DNA of 64,000 bases from Cyanobium sp. N.Huapi 1H5 (GCF_024345535.1 NZ_JAGQBH010000002.1:248001-312000), one strand, 5' to 3'; numbered from the stretch's first letter, positions 24,838 to 33,400 are shown. Translations and numbers: made by a program. The notes: a model not told the origin generated them from the sequence alone.

Positions 24838-25860
24838 ATGAAGCCTTTCCGCTTGATTCTTCCCTTTCTGCTCTCCACACCGGCCGTCGTGCCGCTCGTG
24901 GCCGTTCTCGCTGACGATTCCCCCAGCACGGTGTCCACCGAGACCCTGCTGGCCTCCCTGCCTTCCGCCACTGACCGGGTATGGGTCAAGGTGCGCCGCC
25001 CAGTGTCCATCGAGGAGCTCTCCACCGCCCTCGACCTCGATGAGAGCCGCCTGGCCCGCCTCAATGACGTCGACGAAGACCACCGCTTCGGCAACGGCGA
25101 CTGGCTGGTGGTGCCGTCCCGGGGCAAGGAGCGCCTCGGCCGCATCGCCTCCCTCGACGCCTCTGCCCAGCGCCAGAGCCCTCCCGTCTCCACCCCTCCG
25201 CCCGTCGAACGGGATGGCGTCGTCCGCTTCGGCGACACAGTGCTCAAGCTGGCCCAGCGCTACGGCCTGAGCGTGGCCGAGCTGGTCCGCCTCAATCCGG
25301 GCCTGGAAACCGCCCGCCTGGTGGTGGGCAGCCAGGTGCGACTGGCCCAGTCGGCACCGGGCCGTTCCCGCATGCTGCTGGGCCTGAAGCCCTCCGTCAG
25401 CGGCGGCATCAGCTGGCCCGAGCTCCCCGAGTTCGGCGACCCCCAGCCCCCCTTCGACGGGGGCACCACAGCCCCCTCCACCACCTGGATCTGGCCCACC
25501 CGCGGGGTGTTCACCTCCGGTTTCGGCTGGCGCTGGGGCCGGATGCACAAGGGCATCGATGTGGCCAACAACGTCGGCACACCGATCATGGCCGCCAGGG
25601 AGGGCCAGGTCGTCTTCGCCGGCTGGCATGACGGCGGCTACGGCTTCCTGGTGGAGATCGCCCACCCCGACGGCAGCCGCAGCCTCTACGCCCACAACAG
25701 CCGCCTCCTGGTCACCAGGGGCGAGACGGTGGCCCAGGGGCAGGTCATCAGCCAGATGGGCAGCACCGGCCGCAGCACCGGCCCCCACCTGCACTTCGAG
25801 ATCCACCCCCCCGGCCGCGGTGCGGTCAACCCCCTGCAGATGCTCCCGCCCCGGGCCTGA
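24838..25860 (+). CDS. LysM and M23 (LytM) peptidase-domain protein
   Basis: A secreted peptidoglycan-hydrolase-type protein. The ATG giving MKPFRLILPFLLST yields a signal peptide; the frame is open for 67 further codons upstream but that part has no coding character. A first LysM-like segment (VWVKVRRPVSIEELSTALDLD) and a second (VVRFGDTVLKLAQRYGLSV, about 124-170) should bind glycan. The M23 domain (about 215-335) keeps HKGID and HLHFE, the zinc-ligand motifs, plus LYAHNSRLLVTRGETVAQG, so it is likely an active endopeptidase or an EnvC/NlpD-like activator. It has 340 residues and is followed by tRNA-Met. Confidence 0.88.
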   Translation: MKPFRLILPFLLSTPAVVPLVAVLADDSPSTVSTETLLASLPSATDRVWVKVRRPVSIEELSTALDLDESRLARLNDVDEDHRFGNGDWLVVPSRGKERLGRIASLDASAQRQSPPVSTPPPVERDGVVRFGDTVLKLAQRYGLSVAELVRLNPGLETARLVVGSQVRLAQSAPGRSRMLLGLKPSVSGGISWPELPEFGDPQPPFDGGTTAPSTTWIWPTRGVFTSGFGWRWGRMHKGIDVANNVGTPIMAAREGQVVFAGWHDGGYGFLVEIAHPDGSRSLYAHNSRLLVTRGETVAQGQVISQMGSTGRSTGPHLHFEIHPPGRGAVNPLQMLPPRA

Positions 25861-25888
25861 CCCGTCCGGGGGCCCGCCGGCCATCGTC

Positions 25889-25894
25889 TAAAGT
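25889..25894 (+). promoter_or_regulatory. Probable -10 element of tRNA-Met
   Basis: TAAAGT ends 10 bases before the first base of the tRNA, the expected spacing if transcription starts close to the mature 5' end. The -35 region is GC-rich and not recognisable. Confidence 0.35.
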
Positions 25895-25904
25895 CACAAC
25901 GATT

Positions 25905-25978
25905 GGCTCGGTAGCTCAGCTGGTTAGAGCGTGGGATTCATAACCCCAAGGTCGGGAGTTCAAGTCTCCCCCGAGCCA
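25905..25978 (+). tRNA. tRNA-Met (anticodon CAU)
   Basis: 74 bases folding into a cloverleaf: acceptor GGCTCGG/CCGAGCC, D arm GCTC/GAGC, anticodon loop TTCATAA with CAT at 34-36, T arm GGGAG/CTCCC around TTCAAGT, discriminator A. CCA is not encoded. The first acceptor pair G1-C72 and the general form suit elongator tRNA-Met rather than the initiator, which has a mismatched 1-72 pair. The closing pair of the anticodon stem next to the loop (31-39) reads A-C, not a Watson-Crick pair. Confidence 0.95.
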
Positions 25979-26011
25979 CTTATTCCTGGGTCATTCGTCC
26001 CTGAATCCGTT

Positions 26012-26042
26012 TAACCAGGGTGGAGTCATTCCCCCCTGGTTA
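26012..26042. terminator. Strong hairpin between tRNA-Met and the convergent gene
   Basis: TAACCAGGG pairs perfectly with CCCTGGTTA, and two more G-C pairs form inside after one mismatch, giving an 11-bp stem. No T run follows on either strand. Its position between two convergent transcripts suggests termination or 3'-end protection. Confidence 0.45.
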
Positions 26043-26075
26043 CAGCAACGTTGACGCCCCCTCGTCGCTGCAGAT

Positions 26076-26432
26076 TCAGCGCATCTCAATGGCGTTGAGC
26101 CGTTCCCGGAAGCTGCGGGCATTGGCCGCCTCCTGGCTTTCCACACTCTCCACCCGGGCCGGCAGCGGAGCGACCACGGGCAGCGCAGGTGCGGGGGTGA
26201 CGACGACGGGCTGGGAGCTCTGAACCGACCGCCGGCTGCGGCCATACCCCCCGGACTGGGACCGGTTCTGCAGGGCGCGGGTGAGACTCTTGCTGCGGTT
26301 GGCGGCGCCCACGGTTTCCCCATCCTTGGGGCGGATCAGGGGATTGCCCTTGAGTTCGGAGCGCAGCTGATTGATGAGGCGGAAGTGGCCGGTGGTGTTG
26401 TATTTGCGCAGAACGGTTGGATCCCAACCCAT
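26076..26432 (-). CDS. Conserved cyanobacterial protein (118 residues), function unknown
   Basis: Starts MGWDPTVLRKYNTTGHFR, followed by LINQLRSELKGNPLIRP; I recall this N-terminal block as conserved in many cyanobacteria, but no function. The middle is basic and Ser/Arg-rich (SGGYGRSRRS), then a Pro/Val/Ala-rich linker and a short C-terminal helix (ARSFRERLNAIEM). There is no signal peptide or membrane helix. The conserved block resembles a small nucleic-acid- or protein-binding unit, which is inference only. The frame is open 16 codons further upstream; the ATG at the conserved block is used. Divergent from the peroxiredoxin gene by 46 bases. Confidence 0.7.
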   Translation of the reverse strand: MGWDPTVLRKYNTTGHFRLINQLRSELKGNPLIRPKDGETVGAANRSKSLTRALQNRSQSGGYGRSRRSVQSSQPVVVTPAPALPVVAPLPARVESVESQEAANARSFRERLNAIEMR

Positions 26433-26478
26433 GGCAGAGGCATCGCTACGTTGAAGGCATCGTAGGGCCAGGCCCACC

Positions 26479-27078
26479 ATGACCAGCAGCGGCAGGCTTG
26501 TGGGCCTCGAAGCCCCGGACTTTCAAGCCACCGCGGTGGTGGAGCAGGAGTTCAGGGAGCTGTCGCTGCGCGACTATCGCGGCAGGGATGTGGTGCTGTT
26601 CTTCTATCCCCTCAACTTCACCTTCGTCTGTCCCACGGAGATCACGGCCTTCAGTGATCGCCACGCCGAATTCGTCCGCCTCGGCGCCGCCATCCTGGCC
26701 GTCTCCGTTGACAGTCCCTACAGCCACCTGGCCTGGGTTCAGACCGACCGCAAGAGCGGTGGGCTCGGGGATGTGGCCTACCCCCTGGTGTCCGACCTAA
26801 ACAAGGAGATCGCCAGGGCCTACCACGTGCTCGACGAGGAGGCCGGCACAGCCCTGCGGGGACTGTTCCTGATCGATCCCCACGGCGTGATCCGCCACAG
26901 CACCGTCAACGACGTGGCCGTCGGCCGCAGTGTCGACGAAACGCTGCGGGTGCTGCAGGCGTTCCAGCAGGTGCGGAACCAGCCGGGCCAGGTGTGCCCA
27001 GCCGACTGGACACCCGGGGACCGCACCCTGGCCGCCGATCCCCGCGGCAGCCGCGACTTCTTTGCAGCGTTGGACTGA
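26479..27078 (+). CDS. 2-Cys peroxiredoxin
   Basis: Reduces hydrogen peroxide and organic peroxides using thioredoxin-type donors; cyanobacterial forms protect the photosynthetic apparatus. The peroxidatic cysteine is C51 in [12 protein letters not shown]; the resolving cysteine is C173 in QVCPADW, so it is a typical dimeric 2-Cys enzyme. [34 protein letters not shown] is the conserved mid-section. The 199 residues are normal. It converges on purQ with a four-base gap. Confidence 0.95.
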   Translation: MTSSGRLVGLEAPDFQATAVVEQEFRELSLRDYRGRDVVLFFYPLNFTFVCPTEITAFSDRHAEFVRLGAAILAVSVDSPYSHLAWVQTDRKSGGLGDVAYPLVSDLNKEIARAYHVLDEEAGTALRGLFLIDPHGVIRHSTVNDVAVGRSVDETLRVLQAFQQVRNQPGQVCPADWTPGDRTLAADPRGSRDFFAALD

Positions 27079-27082
27079 GGCT

Positions 27083-27736
27083 TCAGCCCAGCAGCGATTG
27101 CAGCAGGCGACGACCGTCGAGACCGCCGGTGGCCGGATCACAGGCCCGCTCCGGATGGGGCATCAGGCCGAGAACATTACCCGCGGGGTTGCACAGGCCG
27201 GCCACATCACCGCGCGATCCATTCGGATTGGCGACGTAGCGCAGCACCACACAGCCCTGATCCTCAAGGCGCTCCAGCTGCTCCGGCTCCACCTGATAGC
27301 GCCCTTCCCCATGGGCGATCGGCAGGCTGATCCGCTCGCCGGTGCCGTAGGCGCCGAGCCAGCGACAGGCCCCGGGCTGCACCTCCAGCGGGCTGCTCTG
27401 GCAGAGGAAGTGCAGATCCCGGTTGCGGGTGAGGGCCCCGGGCAGCAGGCCCATCTCCGTGAGCACCTGGAAGCCGTTGCAGATGCCGAGCACGGGGCCG
27501 CCGCGCTCGGCGAAGCTGCGCACCTCCTCCAGCACGGGGGCGAAGCGGGCGATGGCGCCGCAGCGCAGGTAATCCCCGTAGCTGAACCCCCCCGGTAGCA
27601 CGACGGCCTCCAGGCCGGACAGGTCCCGCTCCTCATGCCAGAGGAAACGCACGGGAATGCCCAGACAGCCCTCCAGGGCCCAGGCCACGTCCCGGTCGCA
27701 GTTGGAGCCGGGAAACACAACGATGCCGACGGTCAT
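27083..27736 (-). CDS. purQ: Phosphoribosylformylglycinamidine synthase, glutaminase subunit PurQ
   Basis: Supplies ammonia from glutamine for the fourth step of purine synthesis, as part of the PurL-PurQ-PurS complex. Class I glutamine amidotransferase: nucleophile C86 in GICNGFQVL, with His/Glu in LMPHPERA near the end, and the oxyanion-region motif [19 protein letters not shown]. The ATG at [16 protein letters not shown] is used, giving 217 residues. It follows purS by 11 bases. PurL is not in the window. Confidence 0.95.
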   Translation of the reverse strand: MTVGIVVFPGSNCDRDVAWALEGCLGIPVRFLWHEERDLSGLEAVVLPGGFSYGDYLRCGAIARFAPVLEEVRSFAERGGPVLGICNGFQVLTEMGLLPGALTRNRDLHFLCQSSPLEVQPGACRWLGAYGTGERISLPIAHGEGRYQVEPEQLERLEDQGCVVLRYVANPNGSRGDVAGLCNPAGNVLGLMPHPERACDPATGGLDGRRLLQSLLG

Positions 27737-27747
27737 CGGTCCGCCCC

Positions 27748-28014
27748 TCAACCCGCTTCGGCCAGATCCAGCGACCAGTCCTCGATCACCGGATTGGCGA
27801 GCAGGCGGTCACTGAGCAGCTCAAGCCGGGCCTGGGCGGTGGCCCGGTCCGGCGCCTCCAGATCCAGCTCGATCGCCTTGCCGATCCGCAGGCGCTTCAC
27901 GCCCTCCACCCCGAGCCGGGCGGCGGCGGCCCGGGTGGCCTCCCCGGCGGGGTCCAGCACGGAAGGGCGCAGGGAAACCTGGACGCGGGCGTTGAAGAGC
28001 GGCACCGGGGGCAC
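27748..28014 (-). CDS. purS: Phosphoribosylformylglycinamidine synthase subunit PurS
   Basis: Small structural subunit bridging PurL and PurQ. It has 88 residues with the family core [37 protein letters not shown]. The GTG start is the first in frame; a second GTG three codons later is possible. It is upstream of and co-directional with purQ, the usual purSQ order. Confidence 0.92.
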   Translation of the reverse strand: MPPVPLFNARVQVSLRPSVLDPAGEATRAAAARLGVEGVKRLRIGKAIELDLEAPDRATAQARLELLSDRLLANPVIEDWSLDLAEAG

Positions 28015-28099
28015 GGACGTTTGTTAAATCTTGGCAGCACGCCCCACCGCCCCCCCCGGCTCAGGACCAGCCTTGGGTTGACGCTCCGCACCGCTGGCC

Positions 28100-28462
28100 G
28101 TGGTGCCCTCCCTGAGAAGGTTTCTGCCGGATCCGCCGGGGCCCGGATGGCTGGCCTGGCTGGCGGGCCTGGCCGTGGCCTGCACGGCCCTGCAGGCCCA
28201 CTCCCTGCCGGGGCTGGTGTCTCTGCAGTGCCGCGTTGCCGATGGTCCCTGGCAGGAGTGCCAGATGCAGGTCGAGGAGCTCGGCCTCCACTGGTTCCTG
28301 CTGGTGGGGGGGCAGCGGATCGAGTTCCGCCACGACGGCCGGGGCCGGGTGACGATGCTCAAACCCTCCGGCAGCTGGCAGCCGGTGAACAGCCGCTGGG
28401 TGGAGAACACCGATCTCTGCTGGGATGGGATCTGCGCCAGGGGCGACATCCCCCTCGACTGA
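28100..28462 (+). CDS. Exported or membrane-anchored protein (120 residues), function unknown
   Basis: The N-terminus has a hydrophobic stretch (WLAWLAGLAVACTALQAHS, about 17-35) that could be a signal peptide or a single anchor. The rest has four cysteines in two close pairs: CRVADGPWQEC near 44-54 and LCWDGIC near 106-112, plausible disulfides in a periplasmic domain. GLHWFLLVGGQRIEFRHDGRGRVTML looks like beta-hairpins. I do not recognise the family. Two successive GTG codons can serve as start. Flanked by purS (divergent) and the CobW gene (convergent, 15 bases). Confidence 0.6.
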   Translation: MVPSLRRFLPDPPGPGWLAWLAGLAVACTALQAHSLPGLVSLQCRVADGPWQECQMQVEELGLHWFLLVGGQRIEFRHDGRGRVTMLKPSGSWQPVNSRWVENTDLCWDGICARGDIPLD

Positions 28463-28477
28463 CGCTGGGCTGGTGAC

Positions 28478-29560
28478 TCAGAGGCGATCGAGGGCGTCGC
28501 GCAGGGGGCCGGCGGCGCCGGCGGTGGCCAGCAACACCAGCTCCAGCCCGTCGGGGCCATCGCCCTCGGCGGGGGCGGCGGCTGGGGCCATTCCCTCCCG
28601 CTCCTCGTACCAGCAGTCGAGGCGACGGCCGACCCCCTGGATCTGCAGCGGCAGGCGCTTGCCGTCCTGGCGCAGCCGTCCCTTGAGCCGCACGACCGGA
28701 TGGTCGATCAGCAGTCGCTGCAGCTCGGCCTCCAGGGCGGCCCGCCCCCACTGGCCAGAGCGCCGCACGACGATCGACTCCATGGCCACGTGGGCATGGT
28801 CGTGGTGATCGTGGTCGTCGTGATCGTGGTCATGGCCGTGATGGTGGTCGTGGTCCGGGTCACGGCCGGGCCCGTCCAGCACCAGGGAGGGATCGAGGCG
28901 GCCCCTGGCCATGGGCAGCACGACGGTGCCGGGGCGCAGGTCGGCGCGCAGCACTTCGGTCACCCGGGCCAGGGCCTCCGGCTCCAGCCGGTCGGCCCGG
29001 CTCACCAGCACCAGGTCGGCCGCACCGAGCTGGTCGGCGAACAGGTCCTCGATGGCGCTGATGTGGTCGAGGCTGGGGTCGGCCCGGCGCTGGGCCTCCA
29101 CCGCCTCGGCGTCCCCCACCACGTGGCCGGCGGCCATCGCCTCGCCATCCACCACCGTGACCACCCCGTGCACCCGGGTGCGGCTGCGGATCTCCGGCCA
29201 GCCGAAGGCGGCCACCAGGGGTTCGGGCAGGGCCAGGCCGCTGGTTTCCACCACGATGCCGTCGAGCCGGTCGGCCCGCTCCAGCAGCCGCTGCATCGTG
29301 GGCAGGAACTCATCCTGCACCGTGCAGCAGAGGCAGCCGTTGGCCAGCTCCACCAGCCGGTCGTCCAGCTCCTCCTCGGGGCAGAAGCCGCAGGAGGCGA
29401 TCAGATCGCCATCGATGCCCACCTCGCCGAACTCATTGACCAGCACGGCCAGCCTCAGCCCGCTCTCCAGCAGCAGGTGGCGCAGCAGGGTGGTCTTGCC
29501 GGCCCCGAGAAAGCCGGTCACCACCGTGACCGGCAGCCGTCGGGTGCTGGTGGCGGTCAT
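28478..29560 (-). CDS. cobW: CobW/COG0523-family GTPase, putative metal chaperone
   Basis: G3E-type GTPases of this family insert or deliver metals (cobalt, zinc). Walker A is GFLGAGKTT at 16-24, and the metal-binding CxCC motif is CLCC at 76-79, with two further cysteines in SCGFCPEEE (57, 60). The guanine-specificity motif is SRAD, a variant of the usual NKxD. A histidine/aspartate-rich stretch of about 25 residues near 233-260 separates the GTPase from the C-terminal CobW domain and probably binds metal. It has 360 residues. Cobalt versus zinc specificity cannot be decided; the name cobW follows usual cyanobacterial practice. Confidence 0.8.
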   Translation of the reverse strand: MTATSTRRLPVTVVTGFLGAGKTTLLRHLLLESGLRLAVLVNEFGEVGIDGDLIASCGFCPEEELDDRLVELANGCLCCTVQDEFLPTMQRLLERADRLDGIVVETSGLALPEPLVAAFGWPEIRSRTRVHGVVTVVDGEAMAAGHVVGDAEAVEAQRRADPSLDHISAIEDLFADQLGAADLVLVSRADRLEPEALARVTEVLRADLRPGTVVLPMARGRLDPSLVLDGPGRDPDHDHHHGHDHDHDDHDHHDHAHVAMESIVVRRSGQWGRAALEAELQRLLIDHPVVRLKGRLRQDGKRLPLQIQGVGRRLDCWYEEREGMAPAAAPAEGDGPDGLELVLLATAGAAGPLRDALDRL

Positions 29561-29612
29561 CGGGGAGCGGGCAGGGGGAACCGAAACCTAGGGGAGGCGG
29601 CAGCGGCGGGGG

Positions 29613-30185
29613 TCAGCGGCAGCCGAGGCTCTCCCGGGTGTCGACCCCGGTGAGGGGATGGCTGCCGGCGGCACGGGCACAGAGGGCCTTCTGCTCCGGC
29701 AGATCGAGCACCGCGTCGCTGAAGTCGGCCCCGTCGATGCGGGCATCCCGGAAGCGGCTCTGCATCAGCATGGCGTTGCGGAACTGGGCGCCGCGCAGGT
29801 CGGCCCCGTCGAAGCGGGTGGCGAAGGCCACCACGTCCTCCAGGTCGGCGCCGCGCAGGTCCGCCTGGCGCAGGTCGGTGGAGTTGAACACGGCGCCCCG
29901 CAGGTCGGCGTCGCGCAGATCGAAGCCCTCCATGGAGGCCTTGAGGAACTCCTGCTGCTGCAGATTGCGGCCCCGCAGGTCGGGGTCGAGGTCCTGGAAG
30001 GAGCGCTGAGCGCGCAGCTCGGGGGCGGTGATCGCCTGGGCCGGAGCCACCGGCAGCACACTCCAGATGAACAGCAGGCCCAGCACCGTCCCCAGCACCC
30101 CACCCAGGACGGACCCCAGCAGATCCGCCAGCGCGGCCCAGGGCCGCCGGACGATCACGGAGGAGGGAAGGGAACTGGGGACCAT
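29613..30185 (-). CDS. Pentapeptide-repeat protein, probably exported to the lumen or periplasm
   Basis: A hydrophobic segment (VLGGVLGTVLGLLFIWSVLPVAPAQA, about 26-51) ends in a likely signal-peptidase site APAQA. From about 65 to 160 the A(D/N)LxX pattern repeats: DADLRGAVF, STDLRQADLRGADLED, GADLRGAQF, ARIDGADFSDAVL, forming a right-handed beta-helix. Two cysteines near the C-terminus (LCARAAG, LGC) could form a disulfide. It resembles lumenal pentapeptide proteins of cyanobacteria; no biochemical role is known for most. Divergent from upp by 47 bases. Confidence 0.75.
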   Translation of the reverse strand: MVPSSLPSSVIVRRPWAALADLLGSVLGGVLGTVLGLLFIWSVLPVAPAQAITAPELRAQRSFQDLDPDLRGRNLQQQEFLKASMEGFDLRDADLRGAVFNSTDLRQADLRGADLEDVVAFATRFDGADLRGAQFRNAMLMQSRFRDARIDGADFSDAVLDLPEQKALCARAAGSHPLTGVDTRESLGCR

Positions 30186-30232
30186 GCCACACCGGTACGC
30201 TGCCGGATCAAGCTAGGCAGACGCAGCCCGTC

Positions 30233-30898
30233 ATGAGCATGTCCCTGCGGGTGGTGGTCCCCCCCCATCCCCTGATCGGCCACTGGCTCACCCTGCTGCG
30301 CGACGCGGCCACCCCCTCCCCCCTGTTCGCCACCGCCATGGCGGAGCTGGGCCGCTGGCTCACCTATGAAGCCCTGCGCGACTGGCTGCCCCATCGGCCG
30401 GTGTCGATCACCACGCCCCTGGGCCACTGCGACGGCCAGGTGGTCGATCCGGAGGTGCCCCTGCTGGTGATCCCGGTGCTGCGGGGGGGCCTGGGGCTGT
30501 GGCAGGGGGCCCAGTCGGTGCTGCCGTCGGCCCAGCTGGCCCACGTGGGCATCGAACCCTGCGGGCCGGATCACAAGCCCCATTGGTTCCTCGATGACCT
30601 GCCGGCCACCATCGATCCCCGCAGCGGCGTGCTGGTGTTCCTGCCCGTCCTCGCCAGCGGCTCGATCCTGCTGGCCCTGCTTGACCGCCTGGCGGGCCTG
30701 GGGGTGGAGGGCCAGCGGCTGCGGGTGATCACCACCCTGGCGGCGAGCCCGGGGCTGAAGGTTGTGGGCGAACACCACAGCCAGCTCACCATCTACTGCG
30801 CCGGCATCGACCCCGAGGTGGACAGCCGCCACCGCGTCGTTCCCGGTTTCGGCGAGGTGAGCGAGCGGCTGTATGGAATCGCCGCCGCCACTGCCTAG
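30233..30898 (+). CDS. upp: Uracil phosphoribosyltransferase-like protein
   Basis: Makes UMP from uracil and PRPP for pyrimidine salvage. The fold is seen in LVVVPPHPLIGHWLTLLRD-type N-terminus, LGRWLTYEALRDWLP, VIPVLRGGLGLWQGAQSVLPSAQLAHVG and the C-terminal TIYCAGIDPE. The canonical PRPP-binding loop (acidic pair then ATGGS) is replaced by FLPVLASGSILLALLD, so the acidic residues expected to bind ribose-5-phosphate are lost. It may therefore be weak, altered in substrate, or regulatory. The 221 residues are normal. Confidence 0.75.
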   Translation: MSMSLRVVVPPHPLIGHWLTLLRDAATPSPLFATAMAELGRWLTYEALRDWLPHRPVSITTPLGHCDGQVVDPEVPLLVIPVLRGGLGLWQGAQSVLPSAQLAHVGIEPCGPDHKPHWFLDDLPATIDPRSGVLVFLPVLASGSILLALLDRLAGLGVEGQRLRVITTLAASPGLKVVGEHHSQLTIYCAGIDPEVDSRHRVVPGFGEVSERLYGIAAATA

Positions 30899-30940
30899 GC
30901 TGGGCCCCTCAGGTCCCCATCCCCCTTCCTTTGCAGGTTC

Positions 30941-31228
30941 ATGGCTGATTCCCGGCAGCAATCGTCAGCCAGCGGCAGCCTGGTCCTGCTGGCCGGGGCC
31001 GCCGGGGCGGTCATGGGGGCCGCCGGACTGGCGGTCTGGCTGCTGCGCCGGGCCGACCGTCACCGGTTCGCCCAGCGCCAGCTGCGCATGCTGCGCGTCT
31101 CCCGCCTCAGCGAAGCCTTCGAGGAGCCGGCGGTGAGCAGCGACCAGCTGCACGACCGCGTCCAGAAGCTCAACCAGGCGATCGACGAGGTGCGGCGCCA
31201 GCTCGAGCAGCTGCAGCCCCAGGCCTGA
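30941..31228 (+). CDS. Small membrane-anchored coiled-coil protein (95 residues), function unknown
   Basis: One hydrophobic segment (LVLLAGAAGAVMGAAGLAVWLL, about 14-35) is followed by a basic stretch and a C-terminal helical, heptad-like region (LHDRVQKLNQAIDEVRRQLEQL). The topology would be a single-pass protein with a cytoplasmic coiled coil. No family recognised. It lies between upp and ilvD on the same strand with gaps of about 45 bases. Confidence 0.6.
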   Translation: MADSRQQSSASGSLVLLAGAAGAVMGAAGLAVWLLRRADRHRFAQRQLRMLRVSRLSEAFEEPAVSSDQLHDRVQKLNQAIDEVRRQLEQLQPQA

Positions 31229-31276
31229 GGGCGCGGGCCCCTCGGTAAGTTGCTGCAGACCCGTTCCTCCCCGGCC

Positions 31277-32953
31277 ATGCTGCGCTCCGACGCCATCACC
31301 AAGGGCCTCCAACGCTCCCCCAACCGGGCCATGCTGCGGGCCGTCGGTTTCGGCGACGGGGACTTCGGCAAGCCGATCATCGGCATCGCCAACGGCTACA
31401 GCACGATCACGCCCTGCAACATCGGCCTCAACGACCTGGCCCGGCGGGCCGAGCAGGCCGCCCATGGGGCCGGAGCCATGCCCCAGATGTTCGGCACCAT
31501 CACCGTCAGCGACGGCATCTCGATGGGGACCGAGGGGATGAAGTACTCCCTGGTGTCCCGGGAGGTGATCGCCGATTCGATCGAAACCGCCTGCAACGCC
31601 CAGAGCATGGATGGCCTGCTGGCCATCGGCGGCTGCGACAAGAACATGCCCGGCGCCATGCTCGCCATGGCGCGCATGAACATCCCGGCGATCTTCGTCT
31701 ACGGCGGCACGATCAAGCCGGGGAAACTGGGGCCCTGTGACCTCACCGTGGTGAGCGCCTTCGAGGCGGTGGGGCAGCTTTCCGGCGGCCGCATCGATGA
31801 GGCCGAACTGCTGGCGATCGAGAAGAACGCCTGCCCCGGCGCCGGCAGCTGCGGCGGCATGTTCACCGCCAACACGATGAGTTCGGCCTTCGAGGCCTTC
31901 GGCCTGAGCCTCCCCTACAGCTCCACCATGGCGGCGGAGGACCCGGAGAAGGCCGAGAGCGCCGCCCGTTCGGCCGAGGTGCTGGTGCAGGCGATCGCGG
32001 CCGGCATCCGCCCCCGGGACCTGCTGACCCGGGAGGCCTTCGAGAACGCCATCGCCGTGATCATGGCGGTGGGCGGCTCCACCAACTCGGTGCTGCACCT
32101 GCTGGCGATCGCCCGCACCGCCGGCGTGCCGCTGACGATCGACGACTTCGAGACGATCCGCCAGAAGGTGCCCGTGATCTGTGACCTCAAGCCCAGCGGC
32201 CGCTACGTGACCGTCGACCTGCACCGGGCCGGCGGCATCCCCCAGGTGATGAAGCTGCTGCTCGACGGGGGCCTGCTGCACGGGGACTGCCGCACGATCG
32301 AGGGGCACACCCTGGCGGAGGTGCTCGCCGACGTGCCCTCCGATCCTCCGGCCGGTCAGGACGTGATCCGGCCCCTCTCCAACCCCCTCTACGCCCAGGG
32401 CCACCTGGCGATCCTGCGGGGCAACCTGGCCGAGGAGGGCAGCGTGGCCAAGATCAGTGGCGTCAAGAACCCGGTGATGACCGGCCCGGCAAGGGTGTTC
32501 GAGAGTGAGGAGGACGCCCTGGCCGCCATCCTCGCCAAGCGCATCAGCGCCGGCGATGTGGTCGTGATCCGCTACGAGGGTCCGGTGGGCGGCCCCGGCA
32601 TGCGCGAGATGCTCGCCCCCACCGCTGCGATCATCGGCGAGGGGCTGGGGGATTCGGTGGCCCTGATCACCGATGGCCGCTTCTCCGGCGGCACCTACGG
32701 GATGGTGGTGGGCCACGTGGCCCCGGAAGCCGCTGTGGGCGGCACCATCGCCCTGGTGCAGGAGGGCGACAGCATCACGGTGGATGCGAAGCAGCGGCTG
32801 ATCCAGCTCAACGTGGCCGAAGAGGAGCTGGCCCACCGCCGCAGCGCCTGGACGAAGCCCTCCCCCCGCTACCGCACCGGGGTGCTCGGCAAGTACGCCC
32901 GGCTGGTGAGCAGCAGCAGCCTGGGGGCCGTCACCGACCTGTACCCGGACTGA
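31277..32953 (+). CDS. ilvD: Dihydroxy-acid dehydratase
   Basis: Third common step of valine, isoleucine and leucine synthesis: dehydrates 2,3-dihydroxy acids to 2-keto acids using an iron-sulfur cluster. Cluster-type cysteines are C47 (ITPCNIGL), C120 ([11 protein letters not shown]) and C192 ([16 protein letters not shown]). The C-terminal swivel domain has [19 protein letters not shown]. The ATG giving [19 protein letters not shown] is used (558 residues); the open frame nine codons upstream is ignored. A hairpin follows about 80 bases beyond the stop. Confidence 0.96.
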   Translation: MLRSDAITKGLQRSPNRAMLRAVGFGDGDFGKPIIGIANGYSTITPCNIGLNDLARRAEQAAHGAGAMPQMFGTITVSDGISMGTEGMKYSLVSREVIADSIETACNAQSMDGLLAIGGCDKNMPGAMLAMARMNIPAIFVYGGTIKPGKLGPCDLTVVSAFEAVGQLSGGRIDEAELLAIEKNACPGAGSCGGMFTANTMSSAFEAFGLSLPYSSTMAAEDPEKAESAARSAEVLVQAIAAGIRPRDLLTREAFENAIAVIMAVGGSTNSVLHLLAIARTAGVPLTIDDFETIRQKVPVICDLKPSGRYVTVDLHRAGGIPQVMKLLLDGGLLHGDCRTIEGHTLAEVLADVPSDPPAGQDVIRPLSNPLYAQGHLAILRGNLAEEGSVAKISGVKNPVMTGPARVFESEEDALAAILAKRISAGDVVVIRYEGPVGGPGMREMLAPTAAIIGEGLGDSVALITDGRFSGGTYGMVVGHVAPEAAVGGTIALVQEGDSITVDAKQRLIQLNVAEEELAHRRSAWTKPSPRYRTGVLGKYARLVSSSSLGAVTDLYPD

Positions 32954-33030
32954 AGCGCGGGCCTTCATCCCGATTTCAGAAACGTGCAATTTGCGCAGGG
33001 CGATGCAGGCCTGCACTGACGGCGCAGGCC

Positions 33031-33053
33031 CCCTGCTGCTGACCGCAGCAGGG
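33031..33053. terminator. Hairpin downstream of ilvD
   Basis: CCCTGCTGC, loop TGACC, GCAGCAGGG: nine perfect G/C-rich pairs about 78 bases beyond the ilvD stop. There is no T run, so it is either a Rho-assisted stop, a 3'-end stabiliser, or an unrelated palindrome. Confidence 0.4.
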
Positions 33054-33169
33054 TGAATCGCCCACCATCACTGGCATCTGGACCCCGGAGGGGCTCCGGC
33101 TCACTGTGAAGCGCCTGTCCGCGGACCATGCCATTGGGCTTAGAGCAGAGGAAGCCCCCCGTTGGACCC

Positions 33170-33394
33170 ATGCGAAGCCACTCCGAACCCGGTCCCTTCC
33201 TGCGGCCGGTGCGCGTCACGATCACCGTCCCCTACAACGCCTATCAGGCCCTTGTGGAGCGCAGCAACGTCCAGGGTCGCTCCCTCTCCAATCTGGCCGC
33301 CTACCTGCTCGAATCGGCCCTGCAGACCACCCACCAGAGGGATCAGACCCAGGTCCGATCCGAGTCGACGGACGCCTTCCGTCGACGGGCCTGA
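33170..33394 (+). CDS. Ribbon-helix-helix (CopG-like) DNA-binding protein
   Basis: The sequence VRVTITVPYNAYQALVERSNVQGRSLSNLAAYLLESAL is a clear ribbon-helix-helix pattern: a beta-strand, a helix, a GRS turn, then the second helix. Such proteins act as dimers repressing nearby promoters or as antitoxins. No toxin-like gene is adjacent: an AraC-type regulator converges on it. The start is either the ATG used here (74 residues) or one 14 codons upstream. The C-terminus (about 65-72) is encoded by a 9-bp inverted repeat. The Ser/Thr/Arg-rich tail is probably flexible. Confidence 0.65.
   Translation: MRSHSEPGPFLRPVRVTITVPYNAYQALVERSNVQGRSLSNLAAYLLESALQTTHQRDQTQVRSESTDAFRRRA
33364..33386. repeat. 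Perfect 9-bp inverted repeat at the 3' end of the ribbon-helix-helix gene
   Basis: GTCGACGGA, a 5-base loop, TCCGTCGAC. It lies within the last codons of the gene and only 15 bases before a second, larger hairpin, so two stem-loops stand in tandem between the convergent genes. Confidence 0.5.
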
Positions 33395-33400
33395 CCACAA

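Noticed and set aside
30965-33016. 683-codon open frame on the minus strand
   Set aside because: Antisense to ilvD and the 95-residue gene; His/Gly/Ala-rich composition without motifs.
33170-33394. Toxin-antitoxin pair with the ribbon-helix-helix protein as antitoxin
   Set aside because: No small co-directional toxin-like gene adjoins it; the neighbour is a convergent AraC-type regulator.
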